NCBI RefSeq assembly: GCF_014191505.1
Contig: NZ_JACHWS010000001.1
Location: forward strand, 1,178,001 to 1,242,000
Reading direction: 5' to 3'
DNA from: Hoyosella altamirensis
Lineage (GTDB): Bacteria > Actinomycetota > Actinomycetes > Mycobacteriales > Mycobacteriaceae
Length of the DNA: 64,000 nucleotides
The notes below the pieces were generated by a model. That model saw only the letters and a program-made list of their open reading frames with translations. It was not told the origin of the DNA and did no database searches. Below, piece by piece: positions 17,440 through 26,642 of this stretch. The position numbers and the translations under genes were made by a program. Positions within the stretch are counted from its first letter, which is position 1; each line of letters begins with the position of its first letter.

Positions 17440-17967
17440 ATGAGTGCTCCGCCCGCTCCAGCCCGTCCAGAATCGCACCTCGATCCTCGATACAGTGAGC
17501 CTGCCGCAACGCCAGCTGACTGGGACGACGTGCAGACCGCCCTCGAACGCGCTGAGCTGTACTGGTTGTCGACTGTGCGCACCTCGGGTCAGCCGCACGT
17601 CACCCCGCTTATCGGCGTCTGGTCGAGCGGGGCGTTCTGGTTCTGCACAGGCGCTCGCGAGCAGAAGGCGCACAACTTGGCGGCGAACCCGCGCGCGACT
17701 GCGGTGACGGGCACGAACTCGCTCCGGAACGGCATCGATATAGCAGTTGAAGGCAGCGCTCAGTCAGTCCACGAGGAGCTGCAGCTGCGCACCGTTGCTG
17801 CAGCGTACGTAGCTAAGTATGGCGAAGACTGGGCGTTCGAGGTCCGCGACGGACACTTTGACCACCCAGACGGGGGGCGAGCTGTCGTGTACCGATTGAC
17901 GCCGACGACGGCTTACGCCTACACAAAAGGCACCTACAGCCAAACGCGATTTACGTTCGAGGGCTAG
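17440..17967 (+). CDS. Pyridoxamine 5'-phosphate oxidase-fold protein
   Basis: A 175-residue split-barrel flavin- or F420-binding protein. It has the PPOX signature AELYWLSTVRTSGQPHVTPL, then IGVWSSGAFWFCTG and NLAANPRATAVTG, and the C-terminal RAVVYRLTPTTAYAYTKG seen in actinobacterial members. This group includes F420-dependent reductases as well as FMN proteins of unknown role. ATG 17440 is preferred because AAGGA lies 9 bases upstream; a longer open frame runs back through the palindrome element but looks non-coding. Its stop overlaps the MFS gene stop by 4 bases (convergent). Confidence 0.85.
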   Translation: MSAPPAPARPESHLDPRYSEPAATPADWDDVQTALERAELYWLSTVRTSGQPHVTPLIGVWSSGAFWFCTGAREQKAHNLAANPRATAVTGTNSLRNGIDIAVEGSAQSVHEELQLRTVAAAYVAKYGEDWAFEVRDGHFDHPDGGRAVVYRLTPTTAYAYTKGTYSQTRFTFEG

Positions 17968-19202
17968 TTCACGCGTGACCGCGCCATCACCGCACTCAGT
18001 GCGATCAGGGCCAGTACCGACCCGCTCGTCATGGTGATTGCCATCGCGCGTGCGTCGTTCCCGAGGACGCCGACGACCGGTGCCACGAGGGCGCCAAGAC
18101 CGAACTGGGCCGCGCCGAGCAACGCGGCCGCAGTACCCGCGGCTTCACCATGCCGGGAGAGCGCGAGTGCTGGAGCGTTCGGAAGGACGAATCCCACGGC
18201 CGCGAGCACGAACAGCAAGGGGACGATGAAGCCGAGCAGCCCGCCGGTTTGCGTGACTGCGAGCGCAAGCATCACAGCGCCGGAAAACGAGGCGCCAGTA
18301 AGCCCGGCGAGTACGATTTGCCGCGGCGAGAACCGGCTCAGCAAAGGCACATTCATCTGTGAGGCCCCGATGAGTGCAACTGCACCGACAGCGAAGACGA
18401 GCGCGAACTGCTGTTCGTTGAGTCCGTAGCCCTCCTGGAGCACGAACGATGCGCCGGCGATATACGAGAACAATGCCGACATTCCGGCGGCGGCGACGAA
18501 TGCGAGGACGAGGAATTGTTTGTCGCGCAGAATTGTCTTGTAGGTCTGCAAGACGGGAACAATGCGTGCCGGCCGACGCCGCTCGGGCGGAAGTGTTTCT
18601 TTGAGCGCAACTATGGCCAGGATGAGAAGCAGGAAGCCGAGACCTGCGAGTGCGGCGAAGACCCAGCGCCAAGACCCCGCGACGAGCACGGCACTGCCAA
18701 GCGCGGGCGCGAAGATCGGTGCGGCACCCATCACTAGCATCAGCCTCGAGAGCACGGTGGCTGCTGCGGTCCCGGTGAATAGGTCACGCACGATTGCCAG
18801 TGCGACGACCATCGTCGCGGCTGCACCGAAGCCCTGCACGGTGCGCAGGGCACCCAGCACCGCGATGTTCGGCGCGATGATGCACAGCAACGAGGCCGCG
18901 ACATGAACGATGGTGCCTGCGATCAGGGGCGCACGCCGTCCGAGCGCATCCGACAGCGGACCGATGACGAGTTGCCCGGCGCCGAGCCCGATCAGCGTTC
19001 CCGTCAGGGTCAGCTGCACCATTGCCGACGAGGTGAGCAGATCTGCGGTGATCGCCGGAAAGGCGGGCAGATACATGTCGATTGTCAGCGGTCCAAGCGC
19101 AACCAGTGCGCCAAGGACAAGGATCAGACGAAGCCGGTCGCGGCGCGCGGGCTCGCCGGCCTCGACGTGAGCGGAATCGCTCAGGACAGCAGAGGTAGTC
19201 AT
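17964..19202 (-). CDS. MFS exporter, Bcr/CflA family
   Basis: A 412-residue inner-membrane drug:H+ antiporter with twelve predicted helices. The DHA1-family opening LVALGPLTIDMYLPAFPAI is diagnostic for Bcr/CflA, followed by GQLVIGPLSDALGRR (loop 2-3 motif A) and GAAPIFAPALGSAVL (motif C). The substrate is unknown; relatives export bicyclomycin, chloramphenicol or florfenicol, or sulfonamides. The start ATG 19202 is preceded by TTCTTGAGAAGGCGCC. It is divergent from the penicillin-binding protein gene with 214 bases between, which I see as a shared promoter region without a clear operator. Confidence 0.9.
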   Translation of the reverse strand: MTTSAVLSDSAHVEAGEPARRDRLRLILVLGALVALGPLTIDMYLPAFPAITADLLTSSAMVQLTLTGTLIGLGAGQLVIGPLSDALGRRAPLIAGTIVHVAASLLCIIAPNIAVLGALRTVQGFGAAATMVVALAIVRDLFTGTAAATVLSRLMLVMGAAPIFAPALGSAVLVAGSWRWVFAALAGLGFLLLILAIVALKETLPPERRRPARIVPVLQTYKTILRDKQFLVLAFVAAAGMSALFSYIAGASFVLQEGYGLNEQQFALVFAVGAVALIGASQMNVPLLSRFSPRQIVLAGLTGASFSGAVMLALAVTQTGGLLGFIVPLLFVLAAVGFVLPNAPALALSRHGEAAGTAAALLGAAQFGLGALVAPVVGVLGNDARAMAITMTSGSVLALIALSAVMARSRVN

Positions 19203-19416
19203 GGCGCCTTCTCAAGAAGAATTAATAGCGGAGATACGTGAGGCCATTGGCCACCTAATACACGACATTGTTATCCAGGCAATTATTCCTATGTGAGTGA
19301 TGGTGTGACGGCGGACACCTTTCTGGCGCCGGATGTGCCCGATTTGACGGTCATACTGGGCAATGTCGGCGTGAGGGCGCTACCCTTGCCGTCGAACCGA
19401 TTGAAGGATCTTGACT

Positions 19417-21546
19417 GTGAGTTCTGACAGTGCGAAAGCGTCAAAGAGGACCAGGGGCAGCGCCGTAGCGCCCCCGGCCCGGAAGAAGCGTTCCGGGTGG
19501 CGGCACGTCCGGCGTGGATTCGTCCTCATTGTCCTGCTTTTGGTTCTTGTGCCGGCGGGTATGTTCGCCTACGGGTACTACAAGGCGGAGGTGCCACACC
19601 CTGTTGACCTGCGAAACAACCAGATCGCGACAATCTACGCGGCGGATGAGAGCAGTGTCCTAGCACGCGTAGCGCCGCCTGAAGGCAATCGGACGAACGT
19701 CACGCTCGATCAGGTTCCAGATCATGTGCGCGATGCGGTGCTCGCTGCTGAGGATCGCAGTTTTTACCAGAACCCGGGATTCTCAGTCCGTGGGTTCATG
19801 CGCGCCGCCCGAGATAATATTCGCGGCGATGAGGACGCTGGCGGTGGGTCCACGATCACCCAGCAGTTTGTGAAAAGCACCGTTGTGGGGCCTGAGCGCA
19901 GTATTGAACGCAAATGGCGTGAACTCGTACTGTCGGCCCGAATGGCACGCGAATGGAGCAAAGACGACGTCCTGACCGCGTATCTGAATACCATTTACTT
20001 CGGTCGCGGCGCCTACGGAATAGCGACGGCGGCACAAGTGTATTTCGGAAAGCCGCTTGCCGATCTGTCCGTCGCTGAAGCTGCCGTACTGGCAGCAGTG
20101 ATCAACCGTCCGTCGAGCCTGGATTTCCAGACCTCCACCGATCCGCTCCAGGCCCGCTGGCGCTACGTGCTCGACGGCATGGTGGAGATGAACGTGCTGA
20201 CTCCGAGCGAGCGGAGTTCGATCGAGTTCCCCGAAGTCATCCCGATCGAGCAAGTGCCCGACCCTAATGAGGCCCGCGGCCCTGAGGGCCTGATCCGCGC
20301 CCAAGTGCTCCGCGAACTCGAACGCATTGGCGTGCGTCAGGAAGATCTCGACACGCGTGGTGTGCAGATCATCACGACGATTGATCCGAAGACCCAGGAA
20401 GCGGCCGTGAATGCTGCGCGTGGTGTGCTCGACGGTGAGCCCGCGGACCTTCGTACCGCTGTCGTATCGATCGATCCCCGGAGCGGTGCGGTCAAGGGCT
20501 ATTACGGCGGTGAGCAAGGCCAGGGGTACGACTACGCACAGGCTCCGCTGCAAACGGGTTCGTCTTTCAAGGTTTTCGCTTTGGTGGCCGCGTTGACGCA
20601 AGGAATACCGCTCTCCGCGACATATGACAGTTCACCGGTGACGATAGGGAACCTGCAGATCTCGAACGTCGGTGGCGAGTCTTGCGGCCGGTGCAACATC
20701 GCTGAAGCTCTCAAACGATCGCTGAACACCAGCTACTACCGGCTGACGTTGTCGATGTCGAATGGGGCGCAGAAGGTCGCTGACGCTGCGCACGCCGCGG
20801 GCATTCCCGAGGAGATTCCGAACCTCCCGGGCAAGAGCCTGAGCCAGGATGGAGGGCCGCCTGAAACGGGCATCGTCCTTGGCCAGTATCAGGTACGCCC
20901 GATCGATATGGCGTCGTCCTATGCGACGCTAGGGGCGTCGGGCGTGTTCCACGAGCCTCATTTCGTGCAAAAAGTCATCGCGGCGGACGGCGAGGTCCTC
21001 TACGAACGGCAGCCATCCGAGGGCGAACAACGGATAGAAAAGCCGGTCGCGGACAACGCGACGCAGGCCATGATGCCGATTGCGGCGTATTCACGCGGGA
21101 ACTCGCTTGCTGGCGGCCGTCCTTCGGCTGCCAAGACCGGGACCACTCAGCTCGGAAACACTGGCATGAACAAGGACGCTTGGATGGTCGGTTATACGCC
21201 GTCTCTGTCAACGGCTGTGTGGGTGGGGACGGAGCAAGCGCAGGCTCTGACAGACCGCTGGGGTGCGAGCGTCTACGGTTCGACGCTTCCGTCAAGGATC
21301 TGGAAGCAAACAATGGACTCCGCGCTGGATGGCACTCCCGTTGAGTCGTTCCCGTGGCCCGCCCCGATTGGCGGCCAGGCGGGTGTCCCTGTGTACACGC
21401 CGCCAGCTGCGCCGCAAGCGGTCACGCGGTCGCCTGGGCCCGCGCCTGCGCCGCCGCCACAAGTTGAGCTGCCACCCCTGCCGCAGATACCGCAGTTGCG
21501 TGAGGTGGAGATCTTCCCCGGGATCCGGATCCCGCTGCCGGGGTAG
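19417..21546 (+). CDS. Class A penicillin-binding protein (bifunctional)
   Basis: Peptidoglycan glycosyltransferase plus DD-transpeptidase, 709 residues. A basic cytoplasmic start is followed by one transmembrane helix (FVLIVLLLVLVPAGMFAYGY). The GT51 domain has AAEDRSFYQNPGFSVRG and GGSTITQQFVK; the transpeptidase has SSFK, SLN and KTGTTQ in order, so both activities look intact. A Pro-rich tail ends the protein and no PASTA domain is present, so it is closer to PonA1/PonA3-type proteins than PonA2. I chose GTG 19417 since AAGGATC lies 9 bases before; a TTG at 19411 is in frame. It stands alone on its strand. Confidence 0.92.
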   Translation: MSSDSAKASKRTRGSAVAPPARKKRSGWRHVRRGFVLIVLLLVLVPAGMFAYGYYKAEVPHPVDLRNNQIATIYAADESSVLARVAPPEGNRTNVTLDQVPDHVRDAVLAAEDRSFYQNPGFSVRGFMRAARDNIRGDEDAGGGSTITQQFVKSTVVGPERSIERKWRELVLSARMAREWSKDDVLTAYLNTIYFGRGAYGIATAAQVYFGKPLADLSVAEAAVLAAVINRPSSLDFQTSTDPLQARWRYVLDGMVEMNVLTPSERSSIEFPEVIPIEQVPDPNEARGPEGLIRAQVLRELERIGVRQEDLDTRGVQIITTIDPKTQEAAVNAARGVLDGEPADLRTAVVSIDPRSGAVKGYYGGEQGQGYDYAQAPLQTGSSFKVFALVAALTQGIPLSATYDSSPVTIGNLQISNVGGESCGRCNIAEALKRSLNTSYYRLTLSMSNGAQKVADAAHAAGIPEEIPNLPGKSLSQDGGPPETGIVLGQYQVRPIDMASSYATLGASGVFHEPHFVQKVIAADGEVLYERQPSEGEQRIEKPVADNATQAMMPIAAYSRGNSLAGGRPSAAKTGTTQLGNTGMNKDAWMVGYTPSLSTAVWVGTEQAQALTDRWGASVYGSTLPSRIWKQTMDSALDGTPVESFPWPAPIGGQAGVPVYTPPAAPQAVTRSPGPAPAPPPQVELPPLPQIPQLREVEIFPGIRIPLPG

Positions 21547-21612
21547 GCGTGACACGTCACCGATTTGGGCAACTCACCCACGCGCGGCGTGCACCTCGTC
21601 GACACTTGGAGC

Positions 21613-23334
21613 ATGGCGAAGCGCGAAGACCAGGATGAGCTGCCACCTCCGCTTGGGTTTGATCCCGAGTCAGTCGAGGACATTGCCGAGGCCCCGGAAG
21701 ACGTCAGTCTTCCGAGCCGAAATCCGATCCTCGCGCTGCAGCACATGGAAGGCGCGCTGACTCGCGCTGATCTGGAACACCCCGACGTGCTCACCCGCAG
21801 TGAATTCCGCAGGCTGCGCTACCTGATCAGTTTCGCTCGACTCACCGTATTCGAACCCGGTGCGGCGGGCCCCTATGGCAGGCGCGGCCGCGGCGACATT
21901 GACGTCACTGACGAAGTGGCGAACTTCCGTTCCCTCGTTATCGACAGACTGCATGACCCGCTTCGCGCGGAGCTCAATACCGAGAAGCGGCTCACCGCAG
22001 CGAAGGCGCTTCTCCCGGAGCTTGGCGAGGAACTGCAGAGCTATCGGGCAGCCGTCGCTGAGCGTCATGCCAACGATTTCTCACTCGCCGAACTCGATCG
22101 CGAAGTCGGGTACAAGGCCCTCGTATGCATTCTCGGTGGGGGAGGTGGCGCGGGATACGTGTACCTCGGCGGTATGCAACGCCTCATCGCTGGTGGCATC
22201 ACCCCGTCATATTTGCTGACAACGTCGTTCGGCGCGATCGTCGGAAGCGTGATGTCACGGAGTTTGCCTGTTCCCATGAGTGAATACGTGGACTGGGCGA
22301 AGACGGTGACGTATCGCGGCATCCTGGGCCCCTCACGCGTGCGCCGCCGGCACGGGCTGACGGGACTGTTCTCGCTGAACTTCGATGCCTTCGCCGACGA
22401 TCTGTTCCGCCGGGAAGACGGCGAGCCGATGCAGCTGCGGGATCTGTCGATTCCGTTTGAGACTGTCGTCGCGGGTGTGCGCCGACAATCGTTTGACCGA
22501 CTGCCCGCGCGCTTTCGGCGCACCGAGTTGGAGGCATTGCGGACCCGCACGCTGCCCCGCACGCGTATCGGAGTCCGGAACTCTGTGGCGGCCCGGATGT
22601 GGCAGGCCGCGGCTTTTATCGACACCCGTGTCGTGAAGCCCATCGTGCTCGGTGGGGACGACCTGACCGCCGAACTCAACGTCGTCGACGCCGCGAGTTT
22701 TTCGTCCGCGATACCAGGGGTGCTCCACCATGAGACGCGAGATCCCCGGATGGTGCCGATTCTTGACGAGGTGCTGCAGCAGAAAGATGTGGGCGCACTG
22801 ATCGACGGGTTCGCGGCGAGCAATGTGCCTGTGGAACTTGCGTGGAAACGGATTCAGGACGGTCGCCTGGGGACGCGGAATGCTTGTTACTACGCATGGG
22901 ATTGTTTTCACCCGCAGTGGAATCCGAGACACCTGTGGCTGCAGCCCATCACCCAGGCTGTTCAGGTACAAATGGTTCGCAACGCCCCCTATGCGGACAG
23001 GATTATCCGTTTCCGTCCCACTCTTTCTGCGCTGACGCTCGCTGCTCCCACGGAGGCGATGGACCGCGCAATTCAGTGGGGCACCGCCTCGGTGGAGCAG
23101 TCGCTGCCAGTGATTCAGCACATGCTCGACCCAGTGTGGTGGGACGGTAAACAACCCCCGGTACCTGAGGGAACGGTAGAAGTCACCGAACCGGGGCGGC
23201 CGAAAGCGAAACCGATGAGCGTGATCCTTGACGCCGCACGCGCGGCGGCAGCCGCCCTCGGTGACAAGGCCCGGCGGAACCGCACTGATCTCCTCGCCAA
23301 GAGGCCGAAGAGCGCACCGGCACCGTTACCCTAG
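21613..23334 (+). CDS. Patatin-like phospholipase domain protein
   Basis: A 573-residue cytoplasmic patatin-domain protein with a long N-terminal helical region of about 170 residues. The anion hole ILGGGGGAGYVYLGG is complete and the serine elbow is LLTTSFGAIVGSVMS, with Thr where Gly-x-Ser normally has Gly, an odd substitution. The catalytic Asp is probably in VGALIDGFAASNVPVELAW. Lipid acyl hydrolase activity is likely but not assured. The start at ATG 21613 (GGAG 3 bases ahead) is preferred over a TTG at 21565, but this is uncertain. The pfkB-like gene starts 4 bases after its stop, so they are co-transcribed. Confidence 0.82.
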   Translation: MAKREDQDELPPPLGFDPESVEDIAEAPEDVSLPSRNPILALQHMEGALTRADLEHPDVLTRSEFRRLRYLISFARLTVFEPGAAGPYGRRGRGDIDVTDEVANFRSLVIDRLHDPLRAELNTEKRLTAAKALLPELGEELQSYRAAVAERHANDFSLAELDREVGYKALVCILGGGGGAGYVYLGGMQRLIAGGITPSYLLTTSFGAIVGSVMSRSLPVPMSEYVDWAKTVTYRGILGPSRVRRRHGLTGLFSLNFDAFADDLFRREDGEPMQLRDLSIPFETVVAGVRRQSFDRLPARFRRTELEALRTRTLPRTRIGVRNSVAARMWQAAAFIDTRVVKPIVLGGDDLTAELNVVDAASFSSAIPGVLHHETRDPRMVPILDEVLQQKDVGALIDGFAASNVPVELAWKRIQDGRLGTRNACYYAWDCFHPQWNPRHLWLQPITQAVQVQMVRNAPYADRIIRFRPTLSALTLAAPTEAMDRAIQWGTASVEQSLPVIQHMLDPVWWDGKQPPVPEGTVEVTEPGRPKAKPMSVILDAARAAAAALGDKARRNRTDLLAKRPKSAPAPLP

Positions 23335-23338
23335 CCAC

Positions 23339-24262
23339 ATGGCCAGCATTGTCACTCTGACACTGAATCCGGCACTTGACGTCGACACGACAACGAAGGA
23401 AGTGCGCCCGACCAGCAAGCTGCGCTGCGGGCCCGCAAGGTATGACGCCGGCGGGGGCGGAATCAACGTCGCCCGTGTCGCACACACTCTCGGTGAAACG
23501 GCGTGCGCTGTTTACCCAGCTGGCGGACCCGTAGGCAACGCGCTTCAAGAGATCCTCGCCGGGGCGGGCATTGGAACGAGGTGCATCAACATTGAGGGCG
23601 CGACGAGGGAAGGCATCACGGTCAACGAGACATCAACCGGCAAGCAGTACCGTTTCGTCCTGCCAGGCCCCGAGCTGGCGACCACGGAACAGGAAGAGTG
23701 TCTGGCCGCTGTCGCCGAGGAATGCGTGAGGGCCGAGTTCGTAGTCGCGAGTGGCAGTCTGCCGCCAGGTGTGGAGACGGGGTTCTACTCGCGGGTGGTA
23801 GCAGTTGCGCGCGATGCGGGCGCCCGCGTCATCCTCGACACGTCTGGTGATGCCCTGCGTGACGCCTCGGGGGTCTTTCTGGTGAAGCCCAACCTTGGTG
23901 AACTGGCGCGACTCACGGGCCGTTCCCTGGAAGACGAGAAGGGCCGCGCCGCCGCCGCCCGTAGCCTGATTGAGAGCGGACGAGCCGAGAATGTCGTGAT
24001 TTCGCTCGGCGCCGAGGGTGCGATGCTTGTCACCGCTGACGACGTGGCGGTGCTGCCACCGATTGATGTCCCGATCCGGAGCGCGGTTGGTGCCGGAGAC
24101 ACGATGGTCGCGGGTATCACTGTGGGGCTGTCGCGCGGATGGGAGATGGTGCGTGCCGTTCAGCTCGGAGTTGCCGCGGCGTCGGCCACTTTGATCACCG
24201 AAGGCACCGGCCTCTGCCGTCGCGCAGATGTTGATCGGCTGTTCGGCGAATACGCCGGTTGA
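23339..24262 (+). CDS. pfkB: PfkB-family 1-phosphofructokinase/6-phosphofructokinase
   Basis: A 307-residue ribokinase-fold sugar phosphate kinase. It starts IVTLTLNPALDVDTTTKEV, as in E. coli PfkB and LacC. GGGGINVARVAHTLG (substrate site), FLVKPNLGELARLTG and the anion hole and catalytic Asp in GAGDTMVAGITVGL are all present. It phosphorylates fructose 6-phosphate, or a related sugar phosphate, with ATP. ATG 23339 has no strong ribosome site and sits 4 bases after the patatin stop, so translation is probably coupled. The pairing of a glycolytic kinase with a lipid hydrolase has no obvious explanation. Confidence 0.85.
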   Translation: MASIVTLTLNPALDVDTTTKEVRPTSKLRCGPARYDAGGGGINVARVAHTLGETACAVYPAGGPVGNALQEILAGAGIGTRCINIEGATREGITVNETSTGKQYRFVLPGPELATTEQEECLAAVAEECVRAEFVVASGSLPPGVETGFYSRVVAVARDAGARVILDTSGDALRDASGVFLVKPNLGELARLTGRSLEDEKGRAAAARSLIESGRAENVVISLGAEGAMLVTADDVAVLPPIDVPIRSAVGAGDTMVAGITVGLSRGWEMVRAVQLGVAAASATLITEGTGLCRRADVDRLFGEYAG

Positions 24263-24266
24263 CGCA

Positions 24267-24974
24267 TTATTCATGCGTGATGCGCACCGAACGGGTGCGC
24301 GTATTCAGCTGAACTTCGAGGCGGTCGTCGCCTGCTTCGGCTTCGAACTCAACCGCCTGGCGGGTTTCTCGGTTGGTGAGTTCGATATCCACTGTGCGGT
24401 CACGTCCGCGATCTTCACCGCGCACTTCCCAGTCATCACGGACATCGAGGTTCTGCACGCGCACAGCGTCGTCCTCGACCTCGACCGTGATGGTGCCTGC
24501 TCCTCCGAGGCGGAACATGAACTCGCCGTTCTGGGCGGGGATGTCGATTGAGACGTCGGTGTCGAATCGTCTGTTGTTTACCGTCACATCGATATCTATC
24601 GATCCATCATCACTGACGAGCTCGAGTTCAAGTTCGTCGCGGTCCTCTTCCAGATTCTCCTGCCGCCAGCCGGGTTCGAGCTGGATATCACTGAGCGTCA
24701 CGGCAGCGTCGGAACCATTCTGGACGGTGACGGTAACCATCCCAGCCGGTCCCGCATCGATGGGATAGTCACCCTCGAAGATGACTTCATCGAGCGCCGG
24801 CTCGCCTGGTTCGCTCTCGCCGAATTCTGCGGGGGTGGGAAGCGGGATCTCGGTGGTGCGGGCCGGGGGAGTTGTCACCGGCGAAGGGCCAGGATCGTGC
24901 GGAGCCCCGCAGGCCACTAGCGCACCGGCACACGTCAGGGCGAGGGCGAACTGGCGTTTCGGTGTGCGCGGCAT
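24267..24974 (-). CDS. Hypothetical lipoprotein
   Basis: A 235-residue lipoprotein of unknown function. The signal ends with lipobox LVAC (MPRTPKRQFALALTCAGALV then AC), followed by a Pro/Thr-rich linker. The mature body is very acidic, predicted all-beta with alternating hydrophobic residues (EVIFEGDYPIDAGP, then TVTVQNGSDAAVTLSDIQLE), resembling DUF4352-like or immunoglobulin-like exported domains, though I cannot assign one. No cysteine remains after the lipid anchor region. It is convergent with pfkB (4 bases between stops) and divergent from the second multicopper oxidase. Confidence 0.7.
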   Translation of the reverse strand: MPRTPKRQFALALTCAGALVACGAPHDPGPSPVTTPPARTTEIPLPTPAEFGESEPGEPALDEVIFEGDYPIDAGPAGMVTVTVQNGSDAAVTLSDIQLEPGWRQENLEEDRDELELELVSDDGSIDIDVTVNNRRFDTDVSIDIPAQNGEFMFRLGGAGTITVEVEDDAVRVQNLDVRDDWEVRGEDRGRDRTVDIELTNRETRQAVEFEAEAGDDRLEVQLNTRTRSVRITHE

Positions 24975-25136
24975 GGTCTCCCTTAGTCAGTGCATTGTCG
25001 GTGCTCGTCCATTTTGACCCGCGAATCGGTGGGAGACGAGCAGACACGTGCGGGTGTGTTGTCAGGGCAAACCCCGATCCGAAATGGGTTGTGCGCACGG
25101 ATGGCACGACGGCGCGCAAGCTCGACGATTGTACTT

Positions 25137-26642
25137 ATGATTTTTCGTCGCACCCGTCGCTTGCTGGCCGCCCTGCTCACCGGCTTGTTGCTGGTGGGGA
25201 TTGGGGGTGCCGTAGCACTGATGGTCGCCTGGAATGGAGCCAGGCATGACACCACAGATGTCATCGAGTTCGAGAACGCGCTGGACATCCCTCCGCTCGC
25301 CGATTCGCGGACTGAAGCCGACGGGACCCGGGTCTTCGACCTGACGATGCAGCGCGGCACCACCGATCTCGGTCACGGATCAGCCACCGAGACTTGGGGT
25401 GTCAACGGCAGCTATCTCGGGCCCACGGTCCGTGCTGCCCGAGGTGAGCGCGTACGGCTTAACGTCTCGAATGAACTCGGCGAGATCAGTACCCTGCATT
25501 GGCACGGCATGCACCTGCCTGCGGCGATGGATGGCGGCCCACACCAGATGATCGAGCCGGGCGAGACCTGGTCACCGCAGTGGACGATCGACCAGCCGGC
25601 TGCTTCACTGTGGTACCACCCGCACCTCCACGGTGCGACAGCTGAACATGTGTACCGCGGAATCGCCGGTATGTTCCTGATCGATGATGCTGAAACGCCG
25701 GAGCTGCCCTCGACCTACGGAGTCGACGACGTGCCCCTCATCGTCCAGGACAAGCGTTTCCGGGACGGGCAGCTCGACCTGCGGCCAGGCATGTTCACTG
25801 AGGCCGGAATCATCGGTTCCGACATCCTCGTCAATGGCACGCGAGCTCCGTTCTTCGATGTCACGACTGAGCACGTTCGGCTGCGTCTGCTCAACGCGTC
25901 GAATGCGCGGACCTACAACTTCACATTCACCGAAGGTGTCACGTTCGCCTTGATCGCTACTGACGGCGGTCTGCTCGCAGGGCCGGTGCGTCTGAGCCAT
26001 CTCATGCTCTCGCCGGGCGAACGTGCAGAAATCGTCGTGTCAGTACCTGCGGGTTCATCGACCGTCCTGCGCAGCGTCACCCAGCCGCTTGGGCTGGACA
26101 TGTGGACGAACCGATTCTCGGGTGGTGACGATTCGCTCGACATTCTGGAACTCCGCGCGGGCCATTCGCTCACACCGAACTCGGCGGTTCCAGACGAGTT
26201 GGTGGCCCCGCGTGACTTGGGGGAACCGGCCGTGACGCGGACGTTCACCATTTCCGGTTCGAGCGAGTTCAACGATCAGACCATGGACATGGGGCGTATC
26301 GACGAGGTCGTCGAAGTCAATACGACGGAGATGTGGGAGGTGCGCAACGGAACTGGCGCACCGCACAACTTCCACGTTCATGATGTCCAGTTCCAGGTTC
26401 TCGACTCGCGAGATCCCGCGCTGGCGGGCCCCAAGGACACCGTGTACATCCCGCCCGGGGAAACCGTCCGGCTACTGATGCGATTTGAGCACTACACGGA
26501 TCCTGAGGTGCCCTACATGTATCACTGCCACATACTCGCGCATGAGGATCGTGGGCTGATGGGGCAGTTCGTGGTTATCGACGCCAGTGAGCATCAGGAT
26601 CGGGTACCGCAGCGGTTGCCTCAGGCTGGGCACCATCACTAG
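25137..26642 (+). CDS. Membrane-anchored multicopper oxidase
   Basis: A 501-residue multicopper oxidase of the CueO/CotA/bilirubin-oxidase type. All copper sites are present: TLHWHGMHLP, LWYHPHLHG, PHNFHVHDVQF and YHCHILAHEDRGLM. The N-terminus is a basic patch plus hydrophobic segment (LLAALLTGLLLVGIGGAVAL) without a twin-arginine motif or lipobox, so it is either a Sec signal or a signal anchor. ATG 25137 is preferred on signal length; ATG 25101 is also in frame, and neither has a good ribosome site. The C-terminus ends His-rich (AGHHH) and its last 68 bases overlap the opposite DUF2339 gene. Copper detoxification or phenol oxidation is possible. Confidence 0.9.
   Translation: MIFRRTRRLLAALLTGLLLVGIGGAVALMVAWNGARHDTTDVIEFENALDIPPLADSRTEADGTRVFDLTMQRGTTDLGHGSATETWGVNGSYLGPTVRAARGERVRLNVSNELGEISTLHWHGMHLPAAMDGGPHQMIEPGETWSPQWTIDQPAASLWYHPHLHGATAEHVYRGIAGMFLIDDAETPELPSTYGVDDVPLIVQDKRFRDGQLDLRPGMFTEAGIIGSDILVNGTRAPFFDVTTEHVRLRLLNASNARTYNFTFTEGVTFALIATDGGLLAGPVRLSHLMLSPGERAEIVVSVPAGSSTVLRSVTQPLGLDMWTNRFSGGDDSLDILELRAGHSLTPNSAVPDELVAPRDLGEPAVTRTFTISGSSEFNDQTMDMGRIDEVVEVNTTEMWEVRNGTGAPHNFHVHDVQFQVLDSRDPALAGPKDTVYIPPGETVRLLMRFEHYTDPEVPYMYHCHILAHEDRGLMGQFVVIDASEHQDRVPQRLPQAGHHH

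Noticed and set aside
19783-20601. 272-residue minus-strand frame
   Set aside because: Shadow of the penicillin-binding protein gene with intact catalytic motifs.
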